From NCBI RefSeq assembly GCF_018343715.1, contig NZ_JAGYPL010000002.1:566364-630363 (forward strand): a stretch of 64,000 bases of DNA. The letters are read 5' to 3'. Under the pieces are notes generated by a model. The model did not search any database and was not told the origin of the DNA. It was given only the letters and a program-made list of their open reading frames with translations. The translations under genes and the position numbers were made by a program. Shown here in pieces: positions 28,180-38,093 of this stretch (within the stretch, counting starts at the first letter, position 1; each line of letters opens with the position of its first letter). The DNA comes from Bacillus sp. FJAT-49711. Its GTDB lineage: Bacteria; Bacillota; Bacilli; Bacillales; Bacillaceae_C.

Positions 28180-29118
28180 TTGGCAATACAACAAATTAAA
28201 CCACTCAAAAAAGGCGATACAATCGGACTTACAGCTCCAGCAGGACCAGTGACCAAGGAACGGCTGGAAAAGGCGATTTCTGTTATTAAAGAGATAGGTT
28301 TTAATGTTGAGGTAGGAGATACATGCTATGAACATTATGGAGGGTATTTAGCAGGAACTCCTATTCAACGTGCAAATGAATTAAATTCATTGTTTGCCAA
28401 TCATGCAATTTCTGCTATTTTTTGTCTTCGTGGTGGTTATGGCTCCTTGCATTTGCTTCCGCTATTAGACTATGAAACGATTAAAATGAATCCCAAATTA
28501 TTTATTGGCTACAGTGATATTACGGCACTTCATATTGCCTTTCAACAAAGATGTGATTTGCCAACGATTCACGGACCAATGCCGGCGTCCGACTTAGTTG
28601 AACGTGATAGTTTCACACTTGAGTCGTTGTATTCGATTTTGACAGAATATCCAAACGTAGGTTGTGTAGAAAATCCTCAAAGTGAACTCATTAATTGTCT
28701 TGTACCAGGGATAGCGAAAGGGATTTTAGTAGGTGGGAATTTATCTGTATCAGTGAGTACGCTTGGAACACCTTATGAAATAGATACAAAAGGAAAAATT
28801 TTATTTTTAGAAGATATTGGCGAAGAACCGTACAGAATCGATAGAATGCTAACGCAGCTTGCATTAGCAGGTAAAATTTCAGACGCTGCAGGAATTGTTC
28901 TAGGTACTTGGACTGAATGTTCATCAGAACGATATGCAGATGGATTTCAAGTAGAAGACCTATTTAAAAGCATCATTGCTCCTGCGGGGAAACCTGTGAT
29001 TTTTAATGTTAGAGCGGGGCATTGTAAATCTTCTTTATCTTTGCCATTAGGACTTTCTGCTTATCTTGATGCTGAAAAAGGTATTTTATCATTTGGGGAA
29101 CAAAATTTGGCAAATTAG
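28180..29118 (+). CDS. LD-carboxypeptidase, S66 family
   Basis: A 312-residue cytoplasmic serine peptidase of the S66 family, which releases the terminal D-alanine from muropeptide tetrapeptides or acts in MccF-type immunity. The nucleophile is in CLRGGYGS, followed by FIGYSDITALH. The catalytic glutamate is in LFLEDIGEEPYRIDR and the histidine in RAGHCKSSLSLPLG. The TTG at 28180 is chosen because AAAGGAG lies 9 bases before it and MAIQQIKPLKKGDTIGLTAPAG is the normal family start. A GTG at 28138 lacks a site. The role fits the cell-wall recycling genes 10 kb downstream. Confidence 0.88.
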   Translation: MAIQQIKPLKKGDTIGLTAPAGPVTKERLEKAISVIKEIGFNVEVGDTCYEHYGGYLAGTPIQRANELNSLFANHAISAIFCLRGGYGSLHLLPLLDYETIKMNPKLFIGYSDITALHIAFQQRCDLPTIHGPMPASDLVERDSFTLESLYSILTEYPNVGCVENPQSELINCLVPGIAKGILVGGNLSVSVSTLGTPYEIDTKGKILFLEDIGEEPYRIDRMLTQLALAGKISDAAGIVLGTWTECSSERYADGFQVEDLFKSIIAPAGKPVIFNVRAGHCKSSLSLPLGLSAYLDAEKGILSFGEQNLAN

Positions 29119-29202
29119 GTAAATAGTATTAAAAACTTTGAGGTTATAGCCGATAATAGAATATATACAGGACTGAAGATATATAAGGAAGATGGTGGGG
29201 AA

Positions 29203-30879
29203 ATGAAAAGTTTAAAGGGGAAAATATTAAGAGGCTTTTTAATTATTAATGCTATTCTCTTAATTATAAGCGGTTCCAATTACTTTTTTACAACACAGAC
29301 AAATAAGCAAACAACTCAAGTAATTGAGGATCAATTGCCTATACTTGTTGTGTCAGAAAAGTTGAGTGTGAATATTGCTGAGAGAACTTCGCAATTAAGT
29401 ATTTACCTTTTACTAGGTCAAACACCTTATATGCGTGCGTTTGAAGAGTCAACAGCTGAAAGTAAGGAATTAGAAAAGCAGCTTTTAGCTAAATCTTCAA
29501 CAAAAGAAACAAAAGAGCTTCTTGAAAGGCTTAATAATTGGGAAGTTGCCATCAATGATATGGTGTTTAAAGAATTTTTAGCAGATCGGGAAATAGCACG
29601 TGATAATTTTAGAAACACAATCGAGCCGCTAAGTATCATTTTAAGGGATTCATTCCAAGAACTATCAAAAACACAGGAAAAGAACATTACAGCTAATGCG
29701 GAAAAAGTAATCAGCGCTGGTGAAAGAAATTCATTAACAAGTGTGGCAATAGGTGTCGTTGCCCTCATACTTGGGATTATCATTGCGATTATGACAGCAA
29801 ATTCTATATCTAAACCTATTGTCAGAGTAGCAAATCGCATGCGTTTAATTGCCGAAGGGGACTTAACTCATGATGATTTATTAACTAGATCAAAGGATGA
29901 AGTTGGCGTGTTGATCGGATCTGTGAACGATATGAATCGTCAAATTCGATCAATGGCACAAGAAATTGGAAATGTATCACAAACTGTTATGAGACGAAGC
30001 GAGGAACTTAGCCACTCAGCAATGGAAGTCAATTCAGGCAGTCAACAGGTGGCGACTACGATGGAGGAACTTTCCGTTGCTGCTGAAACTCAAGCGCAAT
30101 CCTCATCTGATTTGGTTGAATCTATGGGATCGCTCACGTCCAATATACATAATGCCAATTCGAGCGGGCAAAGGGCAAGCCATGTTTCCAGTCAGGTTTT
30201 AGATTTAACTGAAAAAGGCAATGAAGCAATGACAGAGTCAATCTCTAAAATGAAATTAATTGATGAAAACGTGAAAGATGCGGTTGGAAAAGTTCAAAGT
30301 CTTGAAGGCCATTCCAAAGAAATTTCACAACTAGTCAAAGTTATTTCCGATATTGCTGAACAAACAAACTTATTAGCTTTAAATGCTGCTATTGAAGCTG
30401 CACGAGCTGGTGAACATGGAAAAGGATTTGCAGTTGTTGCTGGGGAAGTTAAAAAGCTCGCTGAACAAGTGGCAAGCTCCGTTTCCAATATTACAGGAAT
30501 TGTTTCTACCATTCAAAAAGAAACTGGCGAGGTTGTCCATTCATTGAATGAAAGCTTCGTACAGGTTGAACTGGGCACCGAACAAATTAGGTCAACTGGC
30601 AGCACTTTTGAAATGATTACTGAATCGATCAAGCAAGTGGTGGATCAAATCAAAATCATTTCTCATGACCTGGACAATATTGCAAGCAGTACAGATGTGA
30701 TGAATGCTTCCATTTCTAATATTGCTTCCATTTCTGAAGAATCATCAGCAGGAATTGAAGAGACGGCAGCATCCGCAGAACAAACAACAAGCTCCATGCA
30801 AGAAATTGCAGCAAACGCCGAATCACTATCTTCTATTGCGATTGATTTGGATAAATTAATTAGGCAGTTTAAAGTGTAA
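29203..30879 (+). CDS. Methyl-accepting chemotaxis protein
   Basis: A 558-residue chemoreceptor. Membrane helix 1 is at about 7-27 and helix 2 at about 182-203, enclosing a 4-helix-bundle type sensor of about 150 residues. A HAMP domain (about 205-258) and the signalling domain follow. The hairpin tip is conserved: [40 protein letters not shown] precedes the ATG, and a terminator follows. The ligand is unknown. Confidence 0.95.
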   Translation: MKSLKGKILRGFLIINAILLIISGSNYFFTTQTNKQTTQVIEDQLPILVVSEKLSVNIAERTSQLSIYLLLGQTPYMRAFEESTAESKELEKQLLAKSSTKETKELLERLNNWEVAINDMVFKEFLADREIARDNFRNTIEPLSIILRDSFQELSKTQEKNITANAEKVISAGERNSLTSVAIGVVALILGIIIAIMTANSISKPIVRVANRMRLIAEGDLTHDDLLTRSKDEVGVLIGSVNDMNRQIRSMAQEIGNVSQTVMRRSEELSHSAMEVNSGSQQVATTMEELSVAAETQAQSSSDLVESMGSLTSNIHNANSSGQRASHVSSQVLDLTEKGNEAMTESISKMKLIDENVKDAVGKVQSLEGHSKEISQLVKVISDIAEQTNLLALNAAIEAARAGEHGKGFAVVAGEVKKLAEQVASSVSNITGIVSTIQKETGEVVHSLNESFVQVELGTEQIRSTGSTFEMITESIKQVVDQIKIISHDLDNIASSTDVMNASISNIASISEESSAGIEETAASAEQTTSSMQEIAANAESLSSIAIDLDKLIRQFKV

Positions 30880-30892
30880 AAATATAAAAAGT

Positions 30893-30939
30893 GAGACCAA
30901 TGTATAAGAGTGATTCTATACTAATTGGTCTCTTTTTTT
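30893..30939 (+). terminator. Intrinsic terminator of the chemoreceptor gene
   Basis: GAGACCAAT pairs with ATTGGTCTC, with an inner GTATA / TATAC pair, followed by seven T residues. Confidence 0.88.
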
Positions 30940-30991
30940 GTTCTATATAGAAACTTTGAGGATAACTTTCAAGAAAATAGTTTCCGTCTAC

Positions 30992-31047
30992 CTTAAGCCC
31001 ACAGGACATCGCTAACTTTCGGAAGTTAACTTCTCGTTAGGCTTAAG
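30992..31047. other. Nested inverted repeat
   Basis: CTTAAGCC (30992-30999) pairs with GGCTTAAG (31040-31047), enclosing TAACTT-TCGG-AAGTTA. It overlaps the stop codon of the small minus-strand gene and may act as its terminator or as part of a repeat. Confidence 0.45.
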
Positions 31048-31204
31048 AAGTTGTACGGCGCTGCACAGGCGTTTCTGCTTTTGTTCTTGGAGTATGAACA
31101 TTCTGTTTTTGCTTTTTTCTATTCTGCAAAAGTTTCTTAGCAAGCGGGTATACGACTGGGGCTGCCTTGATTGCAAAGCGCAATATTTTTGAAAAACGCA
31201 TCAT
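31043..31204 (-). CDS. Small basic protein, unknown
   Basis: A possible 53-residue protein beginning MMRFSKILRFAIKAAPVVYPLAKKLLQ and ending in a basic, proline/threonine-rich tail. GAAAGG lies about 6 bases before the ATG at 31204. The amphipathic N-terminal helix could be membrane-associated. A longer in-frame reading from 31297 lacks a ribosome site. No family recognised and coding status is uncertain. Confidence 0.4.
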   Translation of the reverse strand: MMRFSKILRFAIKAAPVVYPLAKKLLQNRKKQKQNVHTPRTKAETPVQRRTTS

Positions 31205-31373
31205 AGACATCCTTTCACCATTTTTCATAACTTTCCCATTCTCATACAATGCTAAACCCATAACATAGATTTCTCGAGTACAGGTTATGATAACCATATT
31301 AAGGGAATATCATTGAAGTAAAGTATTTTTCTTTATCTAACCGCCACGGAATCTAAAACTAGGGGGGAGCATC

Positions 31374-32759
31374 ATGGATACACTGTTGATTATTATAAAT
31401 ATTGCCATATTTTTATTGCTTTTATTTCTATTATTTCGGATGCAGAAAAAGCATATTTCCTTTTCAAAACGCGTATTTACAGCATTAGGGATTGGGATTG
31501 TTTTAGGTTTGGCCATCCATTTAATATATGGGACGGATTCTGATATTACAAAAGGGTCTCTCGAATGGTTGAATATCGTCGGCAGCGGATATATTTCCCT
31601 ATTAAAGATGATCGTTATGCCGTTGGTTTTTATATCAATCGTTTCCGCTTTTACAAAATTGAAATTAACAAGTAATCTTGGGAAAATCAGCGCACTTGTC
31701 ATAGGGATCTTATTAGGTACAACAGCTATTGCAGCTTCGATTGGAATTGCCACGGCACTCGGCTTTAACCTTGAAGGGATTCAGCTTGAAGAAGGCGAAG
31801 CAGAAATAACTAGAAATACACAGCTTCAAGAAACAGTTGGGGATGTAAAAGATATGACAATCCCTCAACAGATCATCACTTTATTTCCACAAAACCCATT
31901 TATGGATTTAACAGGTGCCCGTCCGACTTCTACAATTGCAGTTGTTATTTTTGCTGCCATTATCGGGATTGCATACTTGGGAGTGAGAAGAAAAGAACCG
32001 GAGCATGCTGATTTCTTTGCTAAGATTATTGAGACCCTCTACACCATAGTTATGCGGGTCGTCACCCTTGTTTTAAGACTGACTCCTTATGGAGTGCTGG
32101 CTTTAATGGCAAAAGTAACGGCAACAAGTGATTATTCGGCGATTGTGAAGCTCGGAAAATTCGTTATCGCTTCTTATGTCGCGATAATTATCATGTTCGT
32201 AATCCATCTACTTTTATTGACCATTGCTAAACAAAATCCAGTTACGTATGTTAAAAAAGCGATGCCAACACTTGCTTTTGCTTTTACATCTCGTTCTAGT
32301 GCAGGGACTTTGCCTTTAAATATAAAAACCCAGCACAATGAATTTGGGGTATCTGAAGGAATCGCGAATTTTGCTGGTTCATTCGGCCTTTCGATTGGAC
32401 AAAATGGATGTGCAGGAATTTATCCTGCCATGCTTGCTATCATGGTTGCACCTAGTGCCGGAATAGACCCGCTTAATCCTTCTTTTATCTTCACGTTAAT
32501 ATTAATTGTCGCAATCAGCTCATTTGGCGTTGCTGGAGTTGGTGGTGGAGCAACTTTTGCTGCCTTGCTCGTTTTATCTGCACTTAATCTGCCCATTGCG
32601 ATTGTCGGATTATTGATTTCTGTTGAGCCTTTAATTGACATGGGGCGGACAGCATTAAATGTAAGCGGCAGTATGACAGCTGGAGTATTGACCGGAAAAA
32701 TAACAGGGGAATTGGACGAAGAAGTGTATAAGCAGCCAAAACAAAATTTACAAGTTTAA
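31374..32759 (+). CDS. tcyP: L-cystine transporter TcyP
   Basis: A 461-residue sodium- or proton-coupled symporter of the dicarboxylate/amino acid family (DAACS), which in B. subtilis imports cystine. It has eight to nine membrane helices and two re-entrant loops; conserved stretches are MIVMPLVFISIVSAFTKL, FTSRSSAGTLPLN and GQNGCAGIYPAMLA. GGGGGGAG precedes the ATG. It is monocistronic, with a large inverted-repeat element between it and the convergent yfkH-like gene. CymR control is known in B. subtilis, but no CymR site was identified here. Confidence 0.93.
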   Translation: MDTLLIIINIAIFLLLLFLLFRMQKKHISFSKRVFTALGIGIVLGLAIHLIYGTDSDITKGSLEWLNIVGSGYISLLKMIVMPLVFISIVSAFTKLKLTSNLGKISALVIGILLGTTAIAASIGIATALGFNLEGIQLEEGEAEITRNTQLQETVGDVKDMTIPQQIITLFPQNPFMDLTGARPTSTIAVVIFAAIIGIAYLGVRRKEPEHADFFAKIIETLYTIVMRVVTLVLRLTPYGVLALMAKVTATSDYSAIVKLGKFVIASYVAIIIMFVIHLLLLTIAKQNPVTYVKKAMPTLAFAFTSRSSAGTLPLNIKTQHNEFGVSEGIANFAGSFGLSIGQNGCAGIYPAMLAIMVAPSAGIDPLNPSFIFTLILIVAISSFGVAGVGGGATFAALLVLSALNLPIAIVGLLISVEPLIDMGRTALNVSGSMTAGVLTGKITGELDEEVYKQPKQNLQV

Positions 32760-32772
32760 CCCATTCAGGAGG

Positions 32773-33004
32773 CTGGGACATAACTAAAACAATCAAACCT
32801 AAAGACGAACAATGATCTAACTAAGCGGAGGAAATATACGAAGACTCCTGTGGGAGGAAGGCATAGGTGAGACCCCGCAGCTCGGGACGAGCGAGGAGGC
32901 TCGCCAGCTGCCCACGGAAAGCGAAGTATATTTCCGAAGCGTGGTATATACACTAAACAACCTATTGTTCGGATTTATCTTTGTCGGAAATAGTTATGTC
33001 CTGG
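32773..33004. repeat. MITE-like inverted-repeat element
   Basis: A 232-base element with ends CTGGGACATAACTA and TAGTTATGTCCTGG. Just inside are CGAACAAT and ATTGTTCG, and further in GGAAATATAC and GTATATTTCC. The core is GC-rich, with GACTCCTGTGGGAGG and CGAGCGAGGAGGCTCG. It is more GC-rich than its neighbours and can fold into one long imperfect hairpin. It resembles a repeat I know from several Bacillaceae intergenic regions. It fills the space between two convergent genes. Confidence 0.75.
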
Positions 33005-33011
33005 TCTCTTT

Positions 33012-33818
33012 TTATTTTTCCTTTTTTGCCATCCAAGTAGCATTCACTAGTCCGCCGATAAGTAGAACAGCTGCTGTAAAGTAAAACCAAATCATAAGAA
33101 CAATAATATTTCCTAATTGTCCATAAAGTCTTGTATAGCTTGCTGCAAATGATACGTAATAGGAAAAACCGATAGAGACAGTTTGCCATCCAATTGTTGC
33201 GAAAATGGCTCCAGGAATAATGTTTTGGACACTAATTTTTTTACTTGGCACCACTTTATAAAGAAATAGAAAAAAGAAAAATAAATAGATGGAACCGATA
33301 ATCCATTTAGCTAAAAACCACCATTTGTGAAATGATGGCGGCAATTCAATATGTGTCGCTAAAAAAAGTCGACCAATCTCTTCCCCAATTGGCACAAGCA
33401 AAGAAATGGTCAACGTCACCATTAGGCTTAAGGTTAAAATTAAATCTTTTCCAAATGCCAGAAAAAATCCTTCCTTCCGGACGATTTTATAAGCATCATT
33501 CATAGCACGTACGAGGGATTGAACGGCCATGGAGGCAATCCAAAATGCAGCCAACAAACTGAATGAAGCGATCTTCGTCTGTTGCTGGCCAAAAATGCCC
33601 AAAATATTGGACTTTATTAAATGAAAACTCCCTTTAGGTGCAAAAGGTTCAATAGCGCTAAGAACATCTTCAACGCGAACTGGCAGGAAACTGACGATTG
33701 AAAGGGCAAAAATGAGAAACGGAAAAATGGACAGCATAAAATAATAAGCCATTTGCGCAGATTGATCATGAAATCGATCGATAAAAAAACGTTTAATAAC
33801 GGTCATGATTCTGTCCAT
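33012..33818 (-). CDS. YihY/BrkB-family membrane protein (YfkH-like)
   Basis: A 268-residue protein with about six transmembrane helices of the YihY family. Typical stretches are QMAYYFMLSIFPFLIFALS, FWIASMAVQSLVRAMNDAY and YGQLGNIIVLMIWFYFTAAVLLIGGLVNA. The family was once called ribonuclease BN, which is not supported. It is a membrane protein of unknown function. It lies 14 bases after the quinone oxidoreductase gene and is the last gene of a three-gene operon. Confidence 0.88.
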   Translation of the reverse strand: MDRIMTVIKRFFIDRFHDQSAQMAYYFMLSIFPFLIFALSIVSFLPVRVEDVLSAIEPFAPKGSFHLIKSNILGIFGQQQTKIASFSLLAAFWIASMAVQSLVRAMNDAYKIVRKEGFFLAFGKDLILTLSLMVTLTISLLVPIGEEIGRLFLATHIELPPSFHKWWFLAKWIIGSIYLFFFFLFLYKVVPSKKISVQNIIPGAIFATIGWQTVSIGFSYYVSFAASYTRLYGQLGNIIVLMIWFYFTAAVLLIGGLVNATWMAKKEK

Positions 33819-33832
33819 TGTTTCATCCTTTT

Positions 33833-34810
33833 TTACGGGATCTGCAGCACAATTTTCCCCGCATTTTTATTTTGTTCCATATAGGAATGGGCTTCACTTC
33901 CTTTTTCCCAGTTCCAAATAGAATCAATAATTGGCTTTAAACGACCATTTTCAAACAAAGATAATGCGAAATCAGCAAAGTCTTTCGTTAAGGCAATTTT
34001 TTTCTCAATAGGCTGTGAACGAAGGGCTGTGCCAATAACTTGAATTCTTTTAAAAAGCAGCTTTCCTAGATTGACGTCGGCAAGCTTTGAGCCTCCCATC
34101 GTTCCAATTAAAATCAGTTTGCCATCGACTGAAAGGGAATGAATGTTTTGTTCCCAGTAAGGGGCACCAATAAAATCAAAAATAAGGTTAACACCATTTT
34201 CAGAAGTTTCCTTCATCACTTTTTCAGAAAAAGGTCCTTCTTTATAATCAATGGCAACGCCAGCTCCTAACGAAAGACATAATGAACGTTTCTCCTCAGT
34301 TCCAGCTGTAACAATAATATTCGCGCCAATTTCCCGTGCTAGTTGAATGGCGGCTGTTCCGACTCCACTTGCACCTGCATGGATGAGGATGGTTTCTTCT
34401 TTTTTAAGTTTTCCCAACCAAAACATATTTAAAAAGGCGGTTAAAAACACTTCAGGAATAGCTGCTGCTTCTTCAAATGACAGATTTTGAGGAATTCTGA
34501 TTGCCATTTCAGCAGGAATAACTACATATTCAGCATATCCGCCTCCTGGAAGCAGTGCACATACACGGTCGCCTTTTTTAAAATCTTTTACAGCCTCCCC
34601 GAAATCTTCAACGACGCCACTCATTTCAAGGCCAAGGATAGGAGATGCACCTTGAGGAGGCGGGTAAAGACCACGCTTTTGTAGTAAATCCGCCCTATTT
34701 AGTGCCGTTGCTTTTACCTTGATAAGAAGATCGTTTTTACCCATATGCGGCATGTCTGTTTTTCCAATAAAAAGCTGTTGCGTATTTTCTTCTACTAAAA
34801 CTGCTTTCAT
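33833..34810 (-). CDS. NAD(P)H quinone oxidoreductase, zinc-free MDR family
   Basis: A 325-residue medium-chain reductase of the quinone oxidoreductase/PIG3 type. RADLLQKRGLYPPP and GLEMSGVV are family hallmarks. The NADPH fold is HAGASGVGTAAIQLAREIGA. There are no zinc-binding cysteines. The start overlaps the phosphotransferase stop by four bases. It should reduce quinones or activated enones in the cytoplasm. Confidence 0.9.
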   Translation of the reverse strand: MKAVLVEENTQQLFIGKTDMPHMGKNDLLIKVKATALNRADLLQKRGLYPPPQGASPILGLEMSGVVEDFGEAVKDFKKGDRVCALLPGGGYAEYVVIPAEMAIRIPQNLSFEEAAAIPEVFLTAFLNMFWLGKLKKEETILIHAGASGVGTAAIQLAREIGANIIVTAGTEEKRSLCLSLGAGVAIDYKEGPFSEKVMKETSENGVNLIFDFIGAPYWEQNIHSLSVDGKLILIGTMGGSKLADVNLGKLLFKRIQVIGTALRSQPIEKKIALTKDFADFALSLFENGRLKPIIDSIWNWEKGSEAHSYMEQNKNAGKIVLQIP

Positions 34811-35823
34811 CGTGATTCCACCTTTTGTTCTAATTTTTGCAATCCTTCTTCAAGCTCATCCCAACGGTTTAAACAATGATTTTTAATCATATCGATATCA
34901 TTCAATTGCTGCTCTTCATCCAACTGATACACGAGTAAGTTTCTCAACCAGCTGTACAAGTTATGAAGCTGGGCCCGATAGGAAAAGAAGCGAAGCAAAT
35001 TAACGTCTAGTTTTATGTTAAATCCAATTTTTTCCTCATATGCTTTTATAAAAACAAACGGCTTTTGATTAATATAACCAGCCAATTCTCTTTCCATCGG
35101 GGCTAAAATAACAGATTCCCAATCAATGATACGGAGGCCGGATGAAGACTGGATGAGATTCCCGCCCCATAAATCACCGTGGCATATGACAAATGGAATA
35201 TGCTTATTTTTAAAGGAATTGGCTAACTCTTTTATTTGCTGTATAAGTGAAATAATTACTTTTTCCTTTGAGGTTATCATGTCAATAAGTTCTAATCGTG
35301 CGGATCTTTGCTGAAGGGTTAATACATAAGTATGAAGCTCGTCCACAAACTGAACATCAAATGTTTCATTAGGGAGTTCAACTTTTTTTCCGACTTGTTC
35401 TGTTGTCATATGCAGTTTTGCCGATAATTTTGCGATGTTCCGAATATGGTCATCTTTTAAAGGATACGAATTAGCTAGCGTATAACCGTCTATCCAAGGG
35501 AATAATATTAAAACAATGTCATCCAATTCAATTTTATTTTGTTTGTCTTTCGTTAATATTGGATAAATGGCAGCCGGGTATAAATTCTTTTTATGTAATT
35601 CCGTTAATAAAGGTAAATAGTAGTGCGTTTGTTTGATGGCGGTTTCCTGTATTTTTTTATCTAAAAGCTTTAAATAAAAGGAATCTTCGTTTTGACAGCG
35701 AATTTTATAACTAAAGGATTTATCACCAAGGGGAATAAAGGATATTGAGTCTATTTTCAAATCATAATAAGAATGAACCAAATGCCCAATTTCTTTATTA
35801 GAAATGTGGTGTGGTTGTTTCAA
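34807..35823 (-). CDS. Aminoglycoside-phosphotransferase-fold kinase
   Basis: A 338-residue protein with the kinase-like APH fold. The catalytic loop is CHGDLWGGNL and the metal motif RIIDWESVILAP. The N-terminal lobe has YSFKIRCQNEDSFYLKLLDK-like lysine (about residue 53). Substrates of this broad family include small metabolites and antibiotics. Nothing here argues for resistance. It is the first gene of a minus-strand operon with the reductase and the YihY protein. Confidence 0.83.
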   Translation of the reverse strand: MKQPHHISNKEIGHLVHSYYDLKIDSISFIPLGDKSFSYKIRCQNEDSFYLKLLDKKIQETAIKQTHYYLPLLTELHKKNLYPAAIYPILTKDKQNKIELDDIVLILFPWIDGYTLANSYPLKDDHIRNIAKLSAKLHMTTEQVGKKVELPNETFDVQFVDELHTYVLTLQQRSARLELIDMITSKEKVIISLIQQIKELANSFKNKHIPFVICHGDLWGGNLIQSSSGLRIIDWESVILAPMERELAGYINQKPFVFIKAYEEKIGFNIKLDVNLLRFFSYRAQLHNLYSWLRNLLVYQLDEEQQLNDIDMIKNHCLNRWDELEEGLQKLEQKVESR

Positions 35824-35903
35824 CGAAATCCCTCCAGTTTTTTATGAACTATTTATATGTATGATATGATTTTAACATTAAGGATGTAAGAAGGTGATAA
35901 ACC

Positions 35904-36089
35904 ATGACCAAAAAGGAGATTCAATATAAGATTGAAGATTTGAAGGCGGATTATGTGCGTCTTCAGCACGATCTGGAAAAGCTCGAATATGTGAAAGGCA
36001 ATCTCCATCCATTAGAAAAACAGTTAGAAGGCATCGAACGTGAACTGCAGGATCTAAACAGGCGGTTAACCGACCTAGAAAATAGATGA
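35904..36089 (+). CDS. Small coiled-coil protein, SE1832-like
   Basis: A 61-residue, highly charged protein that is almost entirely heptad repeat (LKADYVRLQHDLEKLEYV, then LEKQLEGIERELQDLNRRL). AGAAGGTGAT lies 5 bases before the ATG and a terminator follows, so the gene is convincing. It resembles the short SE1832-type proteins of Staphylococcus and Bacillus, of unknown function. The group II intron has inserted just beyond its terminator and leaves the gene intact. Confidence 0.75.
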   Translation: MTKKEIQYKIEDLKADYVRLQHDLEKLEYVKGNLHPLEKQLEGIERELQDLNRRLTDLENR

Positions 36090-36096
36090 AACCCTT

Positions 36097-36125
36097 AATA
36101 AGGCACAAAATTTGTGCCTTATTTT
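36097..36125 (+). terminator. Terminator that served as intron target
   Basis: AAGGCACAAA pairs with TTTGTGCCTT, followed by ATTTT. The intron begins three bases further on, at the position group IIC introns use. Confidence 0.85.
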
Positions 36126-36128
36126 ACT

Positions 36129-38016
36129 GTGCGCCCAGCATGGGCGTAGTCTATAGGGTGCAAGTCCCGAACTGCGAAGGCAGAAGTAGCAGTTAGCTTA
36201 ACGCAAGGGTGTCCACGGTGACGTGGAATCTGAAGGAAGCGAGCGGCAAACCTCCGGTCTGAGGAACACGAACTTCATATTAGGCTATTTACGATTGGGT
36301 GAGTTTGCAGTACAGAACAAAGCCCTTTCTGCCGAAGGTTGTATGTAGTAAATGAAGCAGATAGGTGGAGGGAAAGACTACGTTCTTACCTGGGGAGGTC
36401 TGATTGGAACGCCAAGTTCACTTGGTAACCTATCCAGTGATGGATAGCTGAACAATCAGAAGTCAGCAGAGGCCATAGTACCATTCGAACTCGAGAAGAA
36501 TGGGAAGGGCTGAACAATTAAGAGAGAGCAACATCTTGGCATTCAGTAACCTGCGATGAACACAGATAACCGATAAGGCATGCTTGAAGGAGGATATGGT
36601 GAATCCCATGGGGGACTTCAAGATGGTGGAGCAGAACTGGCATAAGTGGAATCGTTGTTCACGGAAAGAGGCGTAACCAATGTTAATGGAACGAATACTG
36701 TCACGGGAAAACCTCCTTTCCGCCCTGAAAAGGGTGGAACGAAATAAAGGAAGTCATGGTGTGGATGGGATGTCCGTACAAAACCTACGAGAGCATATCA
36801 AGAAACACTGGGAATCCATGAAAATGGAACTTCTTGAGGGTACCTATACACCGCAACCCGTCCGCAGGGTCGAAATCCCGAAACCTGACGGTGGGGTGCG
36901 ATTATTAGGTATCCCTACCGTAACAGACCGTCTCATTCAACAAGCAATTGCCCAAGTTTTAACGACTATATATGACCCGATGTTCTCAGACCATAGTTAT
37001 GGATTTCGACCAGGTCGAAGCGCCCATGATGCGGTTAGGAAAGCAAAAGGTTATATACAGGAAGGTTATCGTTGGGTGGTTGATATCGACTTGGAGAAGT
37101 TCTTCGACAGAGTAAACCATGACAAATTAATGGGGACACTAGCGAAACGAATCGAAGATAAACGCCTGCTTAAGTTAATCCGTAAATATCTAGAATCGGG
37201 AATCATGATAAATGGCATTGTGACAACCAGTGAGGAAGGAACTCCACAAGGAGGACCTCTCAGTCCTTTACTCTCTAACATTGTCCTTGACGAATTTGAC
37301 AAGAAGTTAGAGGAAAGAGGTCACAAATTTGTACGATACGCCGATGATGCTAATATCTATGTGAAAACAATGAAAGCAGGAAACCGGGTGATGGATTCCA
37401 TCACCTTGTTTATAGAAGGAAAGCTTAAGCTGAAAGTTAATTTGAAAAAGTCAGCTGTAGACCGTCCTTGGAAGAGGAAATTTCTTGGATTCAGTTTTAC
37501 CTTTCATAAAGAACCCAAAGTTCGGATTGCCAAAGAAAGCGTGAAACGGATGAAGAATAAAATCCGAGAAATTACCTCAAGAAAGAAACCTTATCCCATG
37601 GAATATCGAATAGAGAAACTAAACCAATATCTAATGGGATGGTGCGGATACTTCGCCCTGGCAGATACGCCAAGTGTATTCAGGGAGTTTGATTCATGGA
37701 TTAGAAGAAGACTTCGGATGTGTATGTGGAAGAATTGGAAGAAACCAAGCACGAAGGTGAGGAACCTCATTAGACTTGGCGTTCCGAAAGGAAAGGCTTA
37801 TGAATGGGGAAACTCACGTAGAAGTTATTGGAGAATCTCCAAAAGTCCGATACTACACAGAACCCTTGGAAACTCCTACTGGAATTCCCAAGGGCTCAAA
37901 AGTCTATTATCTCGTTACGAAACTTTGCGTCACCAATCTTAGTTGAACCGCCGTATACCGAACGGTATGTACGGTGGTGTGAGAGGTCGGGGGTTAATCA
38001 CTCCCTCCTACTCGAT
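36129..38016 (+). mobile_element. Group IIC intron (full length)
   Basis: The 5' end reads GTGCGCCCAGC, the group II consensus, and the 3' end reads CTACTCGAT. Domain V is recognisable at about 37948-37978: ACCGCCGTATACC, a GAAC loop, then GGTATGTACGGTGGT. The domain VI arm GGGGG / CTCCC with its CCTA branch segment follows. Domains I-IV fill 36129-36679 around the start of the maturase gene. The length is about 1.89 kb. Insertion right behind a terminator hairpin is the hallmark of class C introns. The element looks intact. End positions are my reading of the consensus. Confidence 0.9.
36680..37942 (+). CDS. ltrA: Group II intron reverse transcriptase/maturase
   Basis: A 420-residue intron-encoded protein, very like the Geobacillus GsI-IIC enzyme: MERILSRENLLSALKRVERNKGSHGVDG, then RLLGIPTVTDRLIQQAI, YGFRPGRSAHDAV, TPQGGPLSPLLSNI and the active-site FVRYADDANIYV. 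The maturase (X) domain is at about 300-400 with YLMGWCGYF. There is no C-terminal HNH endonuclease, as expected for class C. All RT motifs are intact, so it is probably active. It sits in intron domain IV. Confidence 0.95.
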   Translation: MLMERILSRENLLSALKRVERNKGSHGVDGMSVQNLREHIKKHWESMKMELLEGTYTPQPVRRVEIPKPDGGVRLLGIPTVTDRLIQQAIAQVLTTIYDPMFSDHSYGFRPGRSAHDAVRKAKGYIQEGYRWVVDIDLEKFFDRVNHDKLMGTLAKRIEDKRLLKLIRKYLESGIMINGIVTTSEEGTPQGGPLSPLLSNIVLDEFDKKLEERGHKFVRYADDANIYVKTMKAGNRVMDSITLFIEGKLKLKVNLKKSAVDRPWKRKFLGFSFTFHKEPKVRIAKESVKRMKNKIREITSRKKPYPMEYRIEKLNQYLMGWCGYFALADTPSVFREFDSWIRRRLRMCMWKNWKKPSTKVRNLIRLGVPKGKAYEWGNSRRSYWRISKSPILHRTLGNSYWNSQGLKSLLSRYETLRHQS

Positions 38017-38093
38017 TTCTGAATCAAGTGATTTTGGTTGTATAAAATTGCGACTGAGATTTGGAAAAAGTAAGTAGTCAATTTTAATATTAT

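Noticed and set aside
31210-31297. Longer start for the small minus-strand protein
   Set aside because: No ribosome site near the upstream start; GAAAGG fits the start at 31204.
34807-35823. Aminoglycoside resistance gene
   Set aside because: Only the general kinase fold is shared, and the operon is housekeeping in character.
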